DNA of 42,048 nt from Bacteroidaceae bacterium (GCA_017541265.1 JAFXZK010000090.1:1-42048); one strand, 5' to 3'; positions 26,303-35,111 are shown, numbered from the stretch's first letter. Numbers and translations: made by a program. Notes: generated by a model from the sequence alone, not told the origin.

Positions 26303-27448
26303 ATGATGAAAAAGGTACTGTTTTTGTTAGCGCTAACCCTGCTTTGCCAGTGCAGGCAAAGGGAAACATTCTGCATCGAAGGCAACATCACAGGTGCTGT
26401 CGACACGGTGCTCTACCTGGAACACCTGTCGCTGGGCGAGGGCGCTGTTGCCATCGACAGCATCCGACTGAAGGAGGACGGAACATTCCGCTTCGCGAAG
26501 GAAGCCGTCGGCAATCCCGAGTTCTACCGCCTCCGCATAGGTGGGCGGGGTATCAACCTCGGCATCGACAGCACAGAAACGGTAAAGGTGACGGCAAGCC
26601 TGGACAGCATGTCGTTCGGCTACAAGGTCGAGGGCAGCGGCACTTGCGACACCATCCGCCTGCTCTGCCTCAAACTGGCTGACCTGGAACGGAAAGCAAG
26701 ACGCATCTCTGCCGACCGCAACTTCACCATCCAAGAAAGAGACAGCATGATAAACCGCCTCGTGGAACAATACAAGACAGAAGTCAAACTCGCTTACATA
26801 CAGAACCGCTACGGCACGGCCTACAGCTACTACGCCTGCTTCCAGACGCTCGGCACACAGCTCATCTTCGACCCGATGCGCAACAAGAGCGACCTAACGT
26901 GGATGCAAGCCGTAGCCAATGCGTGGAACGAGAAGTTCCCGGGATGCCAGCGCACAGAAAACCTCTGCAACATCATACAGGAATGTCGCCGCCACCAGGC
27001 AAAGCCGCACGAAATCGTGCTCGACATCGACGGCGACAAGGTGCGCGAGCTGGGCATCATCGACATGACCTTCCCCGACATCAACGGACAGGAAAGGACA
27101 CTGAGCAGCCTGCGCGGAAAGGTCGTCCTGCTTGACTTCACCGCCTTCTCTATGGACGGCAGCACAGAACGTACCCTGTTGCTGCGCGAACTCTACAATA
27201 AATATCACGACCAAGGACTGGAGATATACCAGGTGAGCCTCGACCCAAGCATACACTTGTGGAAGCAGCGTTGCGAGGCATTGCCCTGGGTCAGCGTCTA
27301 TTGCGAAGAGGGATTGGAGAGCGACATGCTGCAACTCTACAACGTGCAGCACCTGCCCTGCTACTTCCTGATAGACCGTAACTGCGACCTTCAGGCACGG
27401 CAGGAAGACATCACGGACCTGGAGCAAGCAATAGAGAAACTCTTATAA
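26303..27448 (+). CDS. DUF4369 / thioredoxin-fold protein without CXXC
   Basis: A 381-residue exported protein. The N-terminus MMKKVLFLLALTLLCQC could be a signal peptide or a weak lipobox. Residues about 22-110 resemble DUF4369 (FCIEGNITGAVDTVLYLEHL), a middle helical part follows, and the last 130 residues are TlpA/AhpC-TSA-like (FPDINGQERTLSSLRGKVVLLDF, then QVSLD and CYFLIDRNC). The redox centre normally reads WCGPC or similar after DF-A; here residues 278-287 are DFTAFSMDGS and contain no cysteine. It therefore cannot act as a normal disulfide oxidoreductase and may have become a binding protein. It converges with the DUF4833 gene, only 2 bases between stop codons. Confidence 0.8.
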   Translation: MMKKVLFLLALTLLCQCRQRETFCIEGNITGAVDTVLYLEHLSLGEGAVAIDSIRLKEDGTFRFAKEAVGNPEFYRLRIGGRGINLGIDSTETVKVTASLDSMSFGYKVEGSGTCDTIRLLCLKLADLERKARRISADRNFTIQERDSMINRLVEQYKTEVKLAYIQNRYGTAYSYYACFQTLGTQLIFDPMRNKSDLTWMQAVANAWNEKFPGCQRTENLCNIIQECRRHQAKPHEIVLDIDGDKVRELGIIDMTFPDINGQERTLSSLRGKVVLLDFTAFSMDGSTERTLLLRELYNKYHDQGLEIYQVSLDPSIHLWKQRCEALPWVSVYCEEGLESDMLQLYNVQHLPCYFLIDRNCDLQARQEDITDLEQAIEKLL

Positions 27449-27450
27449 GC

Positions 27451-27981
27451 TTAAGGTATAATCCTTTCGCACCGCGATTCGCCGGTGTTGATGTCTGTGC
27501 CGTAGATGTCCACGTACTCGCACCTGATGCACATGGGCGGCTTCATCTGGGCATACATTCTCTCAAGAATCATCTCGTGGTCGTGCAGCTTGACAATGCC
27601 CACCCATTTGCCTTTGCGCTTGCAGATGCGTATGCTCAAATCTTTGTAAGCAGTCAAATGAACGAGTGCCTCATCCTCTTTCGCATTGATGACCTTCACG
27701 CCGAACGCCATCTTGCGGTCCAGGAAGGTCAGCTCCTCTATCTTGTAGTCAAACCCTTTTACCCTGAAGCCTCCGCCCACGACCCAGTACACCTTAAGCG
27801 GTGCCTTTTTACATAGAGAGCCACCCTGAAGGTTGATGTCGTAGCAGACCATGTTGCGGTTCGTGTTGCGCTCAAACACAAAAACATGATCCTTGAACGG
27901 CGCATCTATTTCTGCCCAAGTGGCAAGGCAGGAAAAAGTGCACAGCAACGCACAGAGTATAAAACGTCTCATCGGCAGCAT
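27451..27981 (-). CDS. DUF4833 domain secreted protein
   Basis: A 176-residue protein with signal peptide (about 4-23, ending TWA-EI) and a single DUF4833-like domain: FVFERNTNRNMVCYDINL, then KVYWVVGGG and ELTFLDRKMAFGV. The function of the family is not established. Its ATG (27981, or 27972 for MRRFIL) lies 12-21 bases after the stop of the DUF5686 gene, so the two are probably co-transcribed as the end of the minus-strand lipid-type operon. I infer an envelope role from the signal peptide and neighbours only. Confidence 0.75.
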   Translation of the reverse strand: MLPMRRFILCALLCTFSCLATWAEIDAPFKDHVFVFERNTNRNMVCYDINLQGGSLCKKAPLKVYWVVGGGFRVKGFDYKIEELTFLDRKMAFGVKVINAKEDEALVHLTAYKDLSIRICKRKGKWVGIVKLHDHEMILERMYAQMKPPMCIRCEYVDIYGTDINTGESRCERIIP

Positions 27982-27993
27982 GTTTTTCTGGTT

Positions 27994-30531
27994 TTAGAAG
28001 GAGAAGGTTAGATTGAAGCGGATGCCGTTTCTCTTGGTTCCGCCATGGATATAGTTGAGACGGCGCACATAGTCGACGCCGAAGAGCTTGAAGATGTTGC
28101 GGATGCCGCAGGCAAACTCCATATAGGGCGTGTGGGAATCCATAATATAGGATCCCTCTGGCAACATGTAGAGCATTCCGTCTGTCGGGTTTAGGTAAGG
28201 ATTGTTCTTGTTGGTAAGCATACCCCAACAGCCCTTGAAGGCAACATACTCGCGCAACTTGAGCTTCTTGAAGAGTGGAATGCGGTTGAATATCTTGCCG
28301 TTCATGTTCCACTCCACCGACCAATAGACACGACGGTCCATGAATAGCTCCATATTGTGGAGCATGTTGAAAGTGCCTTCCTGCTCGACGTAAGAGATGC
28401 ACAGAGGCGGTGTGAGGAGGAACAGGAAAGGAACCTTGTTCCATTGTGCCGATGCCGTAAGGCGGAAATCCATACGACCCCAACTGCCCAGCCACTGACG
28501 CTTGTAGATGACGATGTCGGACTGGTTCGTATTGTACTGTCCGCCAAGGAAGCCCTTGAAACCGATTGTGTGACGGATGATAAAGTCCGGACGGTCTTTG
28601 TTGAGAGGCCAGCGGTCCTGCTTAGTGATGATATAAGTCTGCCCAGGACAGAAGCGAAGCGAAGTGCTCCATTCGGTTGTGCGCAACTTTCTATCCTCTA
28701 ATCCTGTATTGACATGTATGAAATGCAAGTCGCCAGCCACTTCGTTGCTCTCCACCTTGAATGCGGTGTTGAAGTTCAGGCCGTAGTCGGTCTCCCAAGT
28801 GAAGGAGAGACGCTGCATATTGGTCTTGTAGAGCATATTCACCTTCTCGGTCTTGAAACTGACGAAGAGGTTGTCCTTGCTGTTCTGGAGGAACTTGTCG
28901 GCAGCAGACGTGACATCGTATGTGCTCTCGAAAGTAATCTTCCTCATCGGGAACTCGTAGGGAGAATACTTCTTCTTGTTGAAGCAGTAGTCCGCCACAA
29001 TCCCATAGTAGTTGCCGTTCGACTTGAAGCCGTGCGTATAGTATCCGTCCAGGAACACATGCTTGTTGAAGGCGCCGGTGGTCTTGCCGCCGATACGCGC
29101 ACGGAAGCCGTCGTTGAAGTTGGAGGAGAACATGCTGGTGACAGGACCGATGTCGAACTTGCTGGGCTTACCAGGCTTGGAGGTCTCAATATAGTTCTCG
29201 AAGAGTGTCTTGACAATAAACAGAGGGATGCGCATTGCCTTAGACTTTGACATCGCCGTCATGAAGTCACCCAGTCCGTCTTCCTTTTCGGAGAGTTGGA
29301 CAGCACGGTACTGGTTCCAGAACTCCTCGTCCTGGTTGCGCGAGTCGGCCATGTGTATGACTTTTGCCTTGTTGCGGAAGAGGTTCTTCTGAAGCGGCTC
29401 GAAGTCATAGTCGGAAAGGCGCGTGTTGCGCACCACAAGCAACCGCTTTGCCAGAAGCGTCATCTCCGCCCACATGTCGTCGGTGGTCAGCACCCATTCC
29501 TCGTTGGGCAGTTTGGTATAGACCTGGTCGACATGCAGTGAGCTGACGAAGTTGACGTCGCTCTTAGGCGGAATGCTAAGGTGGCACTTCTTGACGTGCA
29601 GCGTCGAGTCCTTCAGAATGTAGATGTCACCGTTGAAACCGATGTCCTGCGGGTTGTTGGGGGTGAACTGCAGATGGAAGCAGGAGTCGCGCTCTACAAG
29701 CACGGTATCGACGATGTAGTATCTGTAGAAAGCCGTCGCGCCCGTCCCGATGGGGCTAAGGAAGGGGAGCTTGAGCAGCCTGACGTAGTTGTCGTAGATG
29801 TCCACGTCCTGGAAGACTTCTTTGAGCGTCGTGTTGACAATGTCGCCGGTAGCGATGAGCTGGTTCAGTCCGGAACTCTGCTCACCCGTTATGATGTCCT
29901 TCTCCGACCTCGGCTCTTTGCGGTAAACATGCTTCGTGACGGTCTCGTCGAGAGAGATGGGCACCACCATCTTGCCGTTATACGGGCTTTTCTCTGCCTG
30001 CATCGTCCACTTCACCTTGCCTTTGGCAATATCAAGGCTGTCCACATCCTTGACCTTGTAGTCGTTCAGTGCCATGGACAACTTCTGGTATTTCGTGTAT
30101 TGAAAGAAGTCATGGTTTTCGAGCTTGGTTCCCTTCTTGGCCTCAATCACACGCTTCATGAGTTCCACGGCAGGGTTGTCCTTGCGGACATAGCGTTTCC
30201 TCTCCGCCTTGACGACAACCTCGCCCAACTGCTTCGTGTCGGGCTTGAGCTTGATGGTAAGGCGGCTGGGCGTGGCCTTGGTGATGTTCACCTTCTCCTC
30301 CTTGTAGCCCATGCAGGAGAAGGAAAGCGTAGCGCCGTTGATACGCGTGATGGTGAACTTGCCATCCAAATCCGCTATTGTTGAAACCTTGCGCTCCTTG
30401 TAAGTCACGCCAGCCAAAGAAAGGCTGTCGCCGGTGGATGCATCAAGGATGACACCGGTGATTTTCTGTCCCAAAGCATTCACAGCGAATGCCAAAAGCA
30501 AAGCAATGGTTGCAAAGAGTTTTCTTCTCAT
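27994..30531 (-). CDS. DUF5686 / carboxypeptidase-regulatory-like outer-membrane protein
   Basis: An 845-residue outer-membrane protein. Signal peptide 1-21 (VNALG-QK) is followed by a carboxypeptidase regulatory-like domain (about 22-95: ITGVILDASTGDSLSLAGVT, then GKFTITRI and SFSCMGYKEE). A DUF5686 region comes next, and a beta-barrel-like C-terminus rich in alternating aromatic residues ends in the strand RNGIRFNLTFSF, typical of outer-membrane proteins. There is no TonB-dependent plug domain. The role of the family is unknown; the domain order suggests surface transport or binding. It lies 83 bases after the FAD oxidoreductase gene, with a TTTTCACC-like repeat in the gap. Confidence 0.85.
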   Translation of the reverse strand: MRRKLFATIALLLAFAVNALGQKITGVILDASTGDSLSLAGVTYKERKVSTIADLDGKFTITRINGATLSFSCMGYKEEKVNITKATPSRLTIKLKPDTKQLGEVVVKAERKRYVRKDNPAVELMKRVIEAKKGTKLENHDFFQYTKYQKLSMALNDYKVKDVDSLDIAKGKVKWTMQAEKSPYNGKMVVPISLDETVTKHVYRKEPRSEKDIITGEQSSGLNQLIATGDIVNTTLKEVFQDVDIYDNYVRLLKLPFLSPIGTGATAFYRYYIVDTVLVERDSCFHLQFTPNNPQDIGFNGDIYILKDSTLHVKKCHLSIPPKSDVNFVSSLHVDQVYTKLPNEEWVLTTDDMWAEMTLLAKRLLVVRNTRLSDYDFEPLQKNLFRNKAKVIHMADSRNQDEEFWNQYRAVQLSEKEDGLGDFMTAMSKSKAMRIPLFIVKTLFENYIETSKPGKPSKFDIGPVTSMFSSNFNDGFRARIGGKTTGAFNKHVFLDGYYTHGFKSNGNYYGIVADYCFNKKKYSPYEFPMRKITFESTYDVTSAADKFLQNSKDNLFVSFKTEKVNMLYKTNMQRLSFTWETDYGLNFNTAFKVESNEVAGDLHFIHVNTGLEDRKLRTTEWSTSLRFCPGQTYIITKQDRWPLNKDRPDFIIRHTIGFKGFLGGQYNTNQSDIVIYKRQWLGSWGRMDFRLTASAQWNKVPFLFLLTPPLCISYVEQEGTFNMLHNMELFMDRRVYWSVEWNMNGKIFNRIPLFKKLKLREYVAFKGCWGMLTNKNNPYLNPTDGMLYMLPEGSYIMDSHTPYMEFACGIRNIFKLFGVDYVRRLNYIHGGTKRNGIRFNLTFSF

Positions 30532-30613
30532 ATTCTTCAGATGTCAAAGTATTAAAGCGTTGGCCTTTTAATCCTTTAACTCTTCAACTTTTCATTTTTT
30601 AATTTTTCACCTT

Positions 30614-32008
30614 TTATGGTGTTATCCTGCTGCACGTCTCGAAAGCTGTCATGGTGACACCCTCGATGCCGGGCAGGATGATGCTCTGCCCCGTGAGCAG
30701 CAGGTTCGGCAGCGGCGTGCCTACAGAATGGAAGCTGAGCATCGGTGTGCGGCAGTCCTTGCGCATTCCGAAGGCTCCTCCCTCGGGGCTTCCCAGATAG
30801 TCGCGGTAGGTGAGCGGTGTGCTGGTATAGCACTGTTCCACCATGCCACGCAGTCCGGGGATGTATTGTTCTGCCAGTGCGATGCACTGTTCTGTCTTTT
30901 GTCGGCAGAGTGCCTTGTAGCCGTCGCCACGGCGACCGACCTTTGTGTCTGCCCATGCTTTGCACTCTTCCCACGGCATGGGTGTGAGGAGGTCTATCTG
31001 TCGGAGCGTGTCTGTCTCGTCCTCCGGAGTCCTTGCGCTAATCATGACACCTTTCACAGGGTTGTTCTCCTCGGCCATCGTCCAGACGTTCGGCTCGTCA
31101 TAGACGAAGACGTTGTAGGCGAAGTAGCGCAATGCGCCGGGTTTGATGGCAAGTTGCACCGTGAACATGCCGTTGGTGTTCTCTGCCGCTTCCATCCGTC
31201 TGCGGAAAGCCTTGCGTACCGAAGGACATTCTTCCAGCATTTGGCAGAGCACGGCGGGATGGATATCGGAGATGAACCACTCCGCCTCGTAGCTTTGCCC
31301 GTCGGCACAGGCGGCGCTTGTAATGCGACCGTCTGTTTCTGTCAGACGAACCACCTTGCTGTCTGTCCGCACTTCGCCGCCTGCCTCTTGGATTGTACTG
31401 ATGAGCTTGTTCACCAGCAGGTTGCCATCCCCCTTGAGCCGCCAACTGCTCTCAATGTAGCTGGCGCAGGTGTGGGCGAAGTTGAAGAGCGGAAGTGACT
31501 CGCGCCGGAGTTCCGTCTTCATGGCAGCAGCGCTGACCACATTCAGCAGCAGCTCGTCGGAGAATGTCTGGCGCAGGTAGTCGTAGGCACTGACTTCCAT
31601 GTCGGCAGCCGTGATGTGCTGCAAACGCCAGACGTAGCTTTGGAGTGCCTCGCGCTGATGCGGGAAGTCCTTTGCCAGTCCCTCTGCGAATGCCTCATAG
31701 CCCTGATGGAAGGTGAAGTGCCGACCGCCGATGATGATGTGGTCGAACTCCTCGTCCATTCTCTCCCACGGGAGGTCGAGCAGTCCGAGCTGTGCGAATG
31801 CTTTGTGCACCGCCTGCCCAGGAGCCAGCCCTCCCACATAGTGCAGTCCTGTATCGTAGCGCAGTCCGCCTCTGCGGAAACTTTGCATGCAGCCGCCCGG
31901 TTGATTGGACCTTTCAAGCACAAGCACTTTAAGCCCTCGCTTGGCGAGTAGTGCTCCGCACTCGAGTCCACCCAGTCCGCTGCCGATAATCAGGACATCA
32001 TAGTTCAT
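30614..32008 (-). CDS. FAD-dependent phytoene desaturase/retinol saturase-like oxidoreductase
   Basis: A 464-residue flavoprotein related to all-trans-retinol 13,14-reductase and CrtI-type desaturases. The N-terminal Rossmann motif is YDVLIIGSGLGG, followed by LVLERSNQPGGCMQSF. Near the C-terminus GTPLPNLLLTGQS and the glycine-rich IEGVTMTAF match the family. It probably adds or removes double bonds on a hydrophobic chain. I chose ATG 32008 (MNYDVLI); the ORF opens 7 codons earlier at 32029 (MNYELWT), but both ATGs are made by AACTATG repeats. Neighbouring acyl carrier protein and ketoacyl synthase genes suggest a polyene or lipid substrate. Confidence 0.8.
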   Translation of the reverse strand: MNYDVLIIGSGLGGLECGALLAKRGLKVLVLERSNQPGGCMQSFRRGGLRYDTGLHYVGGLAPGQAVHKAFAQLGLLDLPWERMDEEFDHIIIGGRHFTFHQGYEAFAEGLAKDFPHQREALQSYVWRLQHITAADMEVSAYDYLRQTFSDELLLNVVSAAAMKTELRRESLPLFNFAHTCASYIESSWRLKGDGNLLVNKLISTIQEAGGEVRTDSKVVRLTETDGRITSAACADGQSYEAEWFISDIHPAVLCQMLEECPSVRKAFRRRMEAAENTNGMFTVQLAIKPGALRYFAYNVFVYDEPNVWTMAEENNPVKGVMISARTPEDETDTLRQIDLLTPMPWEECKAWADTKVGRRGDGYKALCRQKTEQCIALAEQYIPGLRGMVEQCYTSTPLTYRDYLGSPEGGAFGMRKDCRTPMLSFHSVGTPLPNLLLTGQSIILPGIEGVTMTAFETCSRITP

Positions 32009-32092
32009 AGTCCATAGTTCATAGTTCATAGTCCATAGTTGTGGGACGTTAGGGCGTAGCCTAACTATGAACTATGGACTATGAACTCTTAA
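32000..32092. repeat. AACTATG-family repeat with inverted halves
   Basis: TAGTTCATAG / TAGTCCATAG units (32000-32040) and their complements AACTATGAACTATGG (32061-32088) flank a unique stretch of about 20 bases, so the transcript can form a long hairpin. The repeat fills the gap between the acyl carrier protein stop and the oxidoreductase and supplies the oxidoreductase start codon. Confidence 0.85.
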
Positions 32093-32335
32093 CTACTTCT
32101 GGTGCTGCTCGATGTAGTCGTAGAGCTGGGCGAATGTCTTGATGGTGGGAAGCTCTGCCTTCGAGATGAGCACGCCATACTTTGTCTGTACGATGCCGAT
32201 GAGGTCCACTAGGCTCAGGCTGTCAAGCTCAAGCGTCTGGTAGATGGGTGCATCGGGAGTGATAGCCGCTTCGTCGATTTCAAACTCTTCTGCCAGTTCG
32301 GCGTTAATCTCAGCAATGATTTCTTCTCTTGTCAT
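32093..32335 (-). CDS. Acyl carrier protein
   Basis: An 80-residue acidic four-helix carrier protein. The phosphopantetheine site is Ser39 in ELDSLSLVD. It is not the housekeeping AcpP, since the DSLSLVDL motif and the flanking genes differ from the fab cluster. It is expected to carry acyl chains for the adjacent ketoacyl synthase. The stop is embedded just before a long AACTATG repeat. ATG 32335 is the only reasonable start. Confidence 0.9.
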   Translation of the reverse strand: MTREEIIAEINAELAEEFEIDEAAITPDAPIYQTLELDSLSLVDLIGIVQTKYGVLISKAELPTIKTFAQLYDYIEQHQK

Positions 32336-32393
32336 ATTTTCTTGTTTTGATTGGTGAATGTTGCGTTACTATACATTATATATTAATATATTA

Positions 32394-33611
32394 TTAGATA
32401 TTCTTCACGATAATGGTGGAGTTGGTGCCGCCGAAGCCGAAGCTGTTGGAGAGGAACATGTCGAAGCCTGTCTCCTTTGTTTCGGGCAGGACGTTGATGC
32501 AGGCCGTCTCTTCGTCGGGCTTTTCGAAATTGATGTTGCCGGCGATGAAGCCGTTCTTCATCATCAGTGTCGAGTAGATGATTTCGCTGGCTCCTGCCAT
32601 CCACATCTCGTGACCTGTCTGGCTCTTTGTAGAGGTGACGGGCACTGTGCGTTCGCCGAAGAGCTGCGCTATGGCCTGTGCTTCGCGGCGGTCGCCGATG
32701 ACGGTGCTGGTGGCGTGGGCGTTGATGTAGCCAATCTGCTTGGGGTTGATGCCGCCGTTACGGAGGCAGAGTTCGAGGGAACGTGCCGGGCCTGCCACGT
32801 TGGGTGTAGAGATGTGGTCGCCGTTGCCGGAGAAGCCCCAGCTTACTATCTCTGCGATGATGTTGGCTCCGCGCTTGACGGCGTGCTCGTAGCTCTCCAG
32901 GATGACGGTTGCGCCGCCGCCGCTGGGCACGAGTCCGTCGCGGCTGGCGTCGAAGGGGCGGCTTGCCTTTTCGGGTTCGTCTTCACGGATGGAGAAGGCC
33001 TGGATGCCGTCGAAGGAAGCGATGCCGTACATGTTGTTCTCCTCTGCGCCGCCGCAGACCACGCACTCCTGCAAGCCCTGCTGAATGAGCAATGCGCCGA
33101 GTCCGATGCTTTGCGAACCGGATGCGCAGGCTGCCGAAGCCGTGAGGTTGATGCCACGCAGCTTGAAGAGACAAGCGAGGTTCATCGTGATGTTGGAGTT
33201 CATGCTCTGGAAGATGGCGCCGCTGCCGCAGGCCACTGTGCTGTTTGCCTGGCGGAACTTGTCGAGGCTCTGCATCGTTGCCTCTGCCACGGAGTCGTTG
33301 CCGTAGATGATGCCCACTTCGTGTGTATTGAGATAGTCTTCGTCGATGCCGGCGTGGTCGAGTGCCTGCTTGGTGGCGATGTAGCCGTACATGGCCTCTT
33401 CGGGCATGAAGTTACGGAGGTTGCGGGGAACGTAGGGCTTGAGATCCACTTTGGGCACATTGCCGACGAGCGCTGAGCGGAAGCCGGCGTCCTTGCGTTC
33501 CTGGCTGAAGATAATGCCACTTTTGCCCTGATAGAGTGCGTCGCGCACTTCGTCGAGACTTGTACCGATGCAGGACCAGATGCCCATGCCTGTTATCACT
33601 ACTCTGTTCAT
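32394..33611 (-). CDS. Beta-ketoacyl-ACP synthase (KAS I/II family)
   Basis: A 405-residue thiolase-fold condensing enzyme. The catalytic Cys162 lies in SAACASGS, His299 in NAHATST and His334 in KSQTGHEMWMAG, giving the normal Cys-His-His set. FGFGGTNSTIIV closes the fold. It elongates acyl-ACP by decarboxylative condensation with malonyl-ACP. The partner is probably the acyl carrier protein encoded 58 bases downstream. The AACASGS and GHEMWMAG variants differ from housekeeping FabF (TACSSG/TACATG and GHLLGAAG), suggesting a dedicated secondary pathway. Confidence 0.88.
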   Translation of the reverse strand: MNRVVITGMGIWSCIGTSLDEVRDALYQGKSGIIFSQERKDAGFRSALVGNVPKVDLKPYVPRNLRNFMPEEAMYGYIATKQALDHAGIDEDYLNTHEVGIIYGNDSVAEATMQSLDKFRQANSTVACGSGAIFQSMNSNITMNLACLFKLRGINLTASAACASGSQSIGLGALLIQQGLQECVVCGGAEENNMYGIASFDGIQAFSIREDEPEKASRPFDASRDGLVPSGGGATVILESYEHAVKRGANIIAEIVSWGFSGNGDHISTPNVAGPARSLELCLRNGGINPKQIGYINAHATSTVIGDRREAQAIAQLFGERTVPVTSTKSQTGHEMWMAGASEIIYSTLMMKNGFIAGNINFEKPDEETACINVLPETKETGFDMFLSNSFGFGGTNSTIIVKNI

Positions 33612-33666
33612 TTATTTCACTATTTTACTATTCAAGATTATACAATTCATTTGTCCTATTGTCCAG

Positions 33667-34803
33667 TTACTTAATTGCCTTGCTGAAGCACCTGCGGCGC
33701 TTGCAGACGGTGTGATTGAACACTTTCCATTGTGTGAGTACCTTCATGTTGTCCTCGAGCATAGGCCCTGTCTCTGCATAGCGGAACCCCTTCTCGTTGA
33801 AGAGGGGGATGAGGTCGGCAAAGAGCAGGGCGTTGATGCCCAGTGCCTGCCATTCGGGATGGACGGCGATGAGCAGCAGCTCGACTTCCTCCTCGTGCTT
33901 GAACTTGAGGGCGCGGAGCATGTGAAACCACCCGAAGGGAAACAGCCGTCCGCCTGACTTCTGCAGTGCCCTTGAGAGGTTGGGCATGGTGATGCTGCAA
34001 GCGATAAGGTTGCCTTCGCTGTCCTCCACCATCGGCAACATCTTGAGGTCAAGCATCGGGACGTATTCGGCAACGAAGGCGTCTGCCTCTTCATCGGTGT
34101 GCGGTGTGTAGCCGAAGAGCTGACTGTAGGCTTCGTTGAGCAGACGGAATATCTTGCGTCCGTAGCCGCCATTGAAGACTTCATCGTGCGTCAGCTTCTT
34201 CACCTTCAATCCATACATGTCCTTCACCAGCCCGTCCACGCGGGCAAAGCGCTCCGGCACTTCGGCAGGGACCTCCACCTTGACCTGCACCCAGTCCACC
34301 TCCTTGCCATAGCCGTGCCGCATCATGTGCTCGGGATAGTAGGGAGGGTTATAGATGGTAATCTGGGAGCCCATTTTGTCGAAGTCCTCGACGAGCATTC
34401 CCTCCTTGTCGAAGTCGGAGATGCCGAGCGGTCCCTGTATGGAGCCCATACCCTTCTGGCGCCCCCATTCCTCGACGGCCTTCAGCAGGGCGCGGGAGAC
34501 GTCATCGTCATCGACAAACTCTATCCAGCCGAAGCGCACGCAGCTGCCCTTCCATATCTGGTTGGCCTTATGGTTGATGATGCCGACGACGCGACCGACC
34601 GGCTCCCCCTCCTCGCTGTAGGCGACAAAGGGGACCACGTCGCAGTGCGCCAATCCCGGATTATGCTTAGGATTGAACCATTTGCGCACGTCTGACTCCC
34701 AGTCCGGCACATAGTTCGGATTGCCCCGGTATATCTTTCGGGGAAGCGCCAGGAAGTCGTTCATCTGACGCTTGGTTCGGACTGTCTCTACGGTGCACTT
34801 CAT
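33667..34803 (-). CDS. GNAT-fold N-acyltransferase-like protein (YghO-type family)
   Basis: A 378-residue cytoplasmic protein with a duplicated or extended GNAT fold. The N-terminal motif IYRGNPNYVPDWESDVRKWF is followed by NPGLAHCDVVPFVAY. QGPLGISDFDKEGMLVEDFD, then YNPPYYPEHM, and the acetyl-CoA-type loop VHPEWQALGINALLFADL are typical of the YghO-like acyltransferase family. Some GNAT-type enzymes of this kind N-acylate lipid head groups, but the substrate here is unproven. I chose ATG 34803 (MKCTVE): the longer frame (34890) begins upstream of the -7 box at 34862, while 34842 is also possible. It is the first gene of the minus-strand lipid-type operon. Confidence 0.72.
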   Translation of the reverse strand: MKCTVETVRTKRQMNDFLALPRKIYRGNPNYVPDWESDVRKWFNPKHNPGLAHCDVVPFVAYSEEGEPVGRVVGIINHKANQIWKGSCVRFGWIEFVDDDDVSRALLKAVEEWGRQKGMGSIQGPLGISDFDKEGMLVEDFDKMGSQITIYNPPYYPEHMMRHGYGKEVDWVQVKVEVPAEVPERFARVDGLVKDMYGLKVKKLTHDEVFNGGYGRKIFRLLNEAYSQLFGYTPHTDEEADAFVAEYVPMLDLKMLPMVEDSEGNLIACSITMPNLSRALQKSGGRLFPFGWFHMLRALKFKHEEEVELLLIAVHPEWQALGINALLFADLIPLFNEKGFRYAETGPMLEDNMKVLTQWKVFNHTVCKRRRCFSKAIK

Positions 34804-34861
34804 GCCAATCTCACTTGCTTTTTCGCGTGTATGTGCGCGCATGGTGCGCACTATTCGGCTG

Positions 34862-34869
34862 CAAAGATA
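34862..34869 (-). promoter_or_regulatory. Promoter of the GNAT-led minus-strand operon
   Basis: On the minus strand TATCTTTG matches the -7 box. It lies 59 bases upstream of ATG 34803 and inside the longest possible GNAT frame, which argues against the 34890 start. No obvious -33 TTTG. Confidence 0.6.
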
Positions 34870-35003
34870 CAAAATTTTACCCGAAATCACATTAATAACG
34901 ACATGAATTTTGCTTAATTATTATCTTTTTGACGAATTGATAAGCCTTTTGGGTGAATGCGAAACGGCAAAAGGGACAAAAGTACGCTTTTCGCCATAAG
35001 AAT

Positions 35004-35091
35004 AAGTACACGTTCTTATGGCAATAAGTACACGTTCTTATGAGGATAAGTACACGGACTTTTGGCAATAAGAACACGGACTTTTGGAAGG
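35004..35091. repeat. 22-base-period palindrome array 2 (4 units)
   Basis: Units start at 35004, 35026, 35048 and 35070. The 14-base cores are AAGTACACGTTCTT (twice), AAGTACACGGACTT and AAGAACACGGACTT. The linkers are ATGGCAAT, ATGAGGAT, TTGGCAAT and TTGGAAGG. A degenerate preceding unit (AAGTACGC, 24 bases) begins at 34980. Cores are the same as in array 1, 23.6 kb away. The array lies between the DUF349 terminator and the GNAT promoter, that is, upstream of the GNAT operon. Confidence 0.92.
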
Positions 35092-35111
35092 GGGACGCAG
35101 AGCCTGGATTA

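Noticed and set aside
34804-34890. 29-residue N-terminal extension of the GNAT protein
   Set aside because: The extension would begin upstream of the TATCTTTG promoter box and has no family similarity. ATG 34803 (or 34842) fits better.
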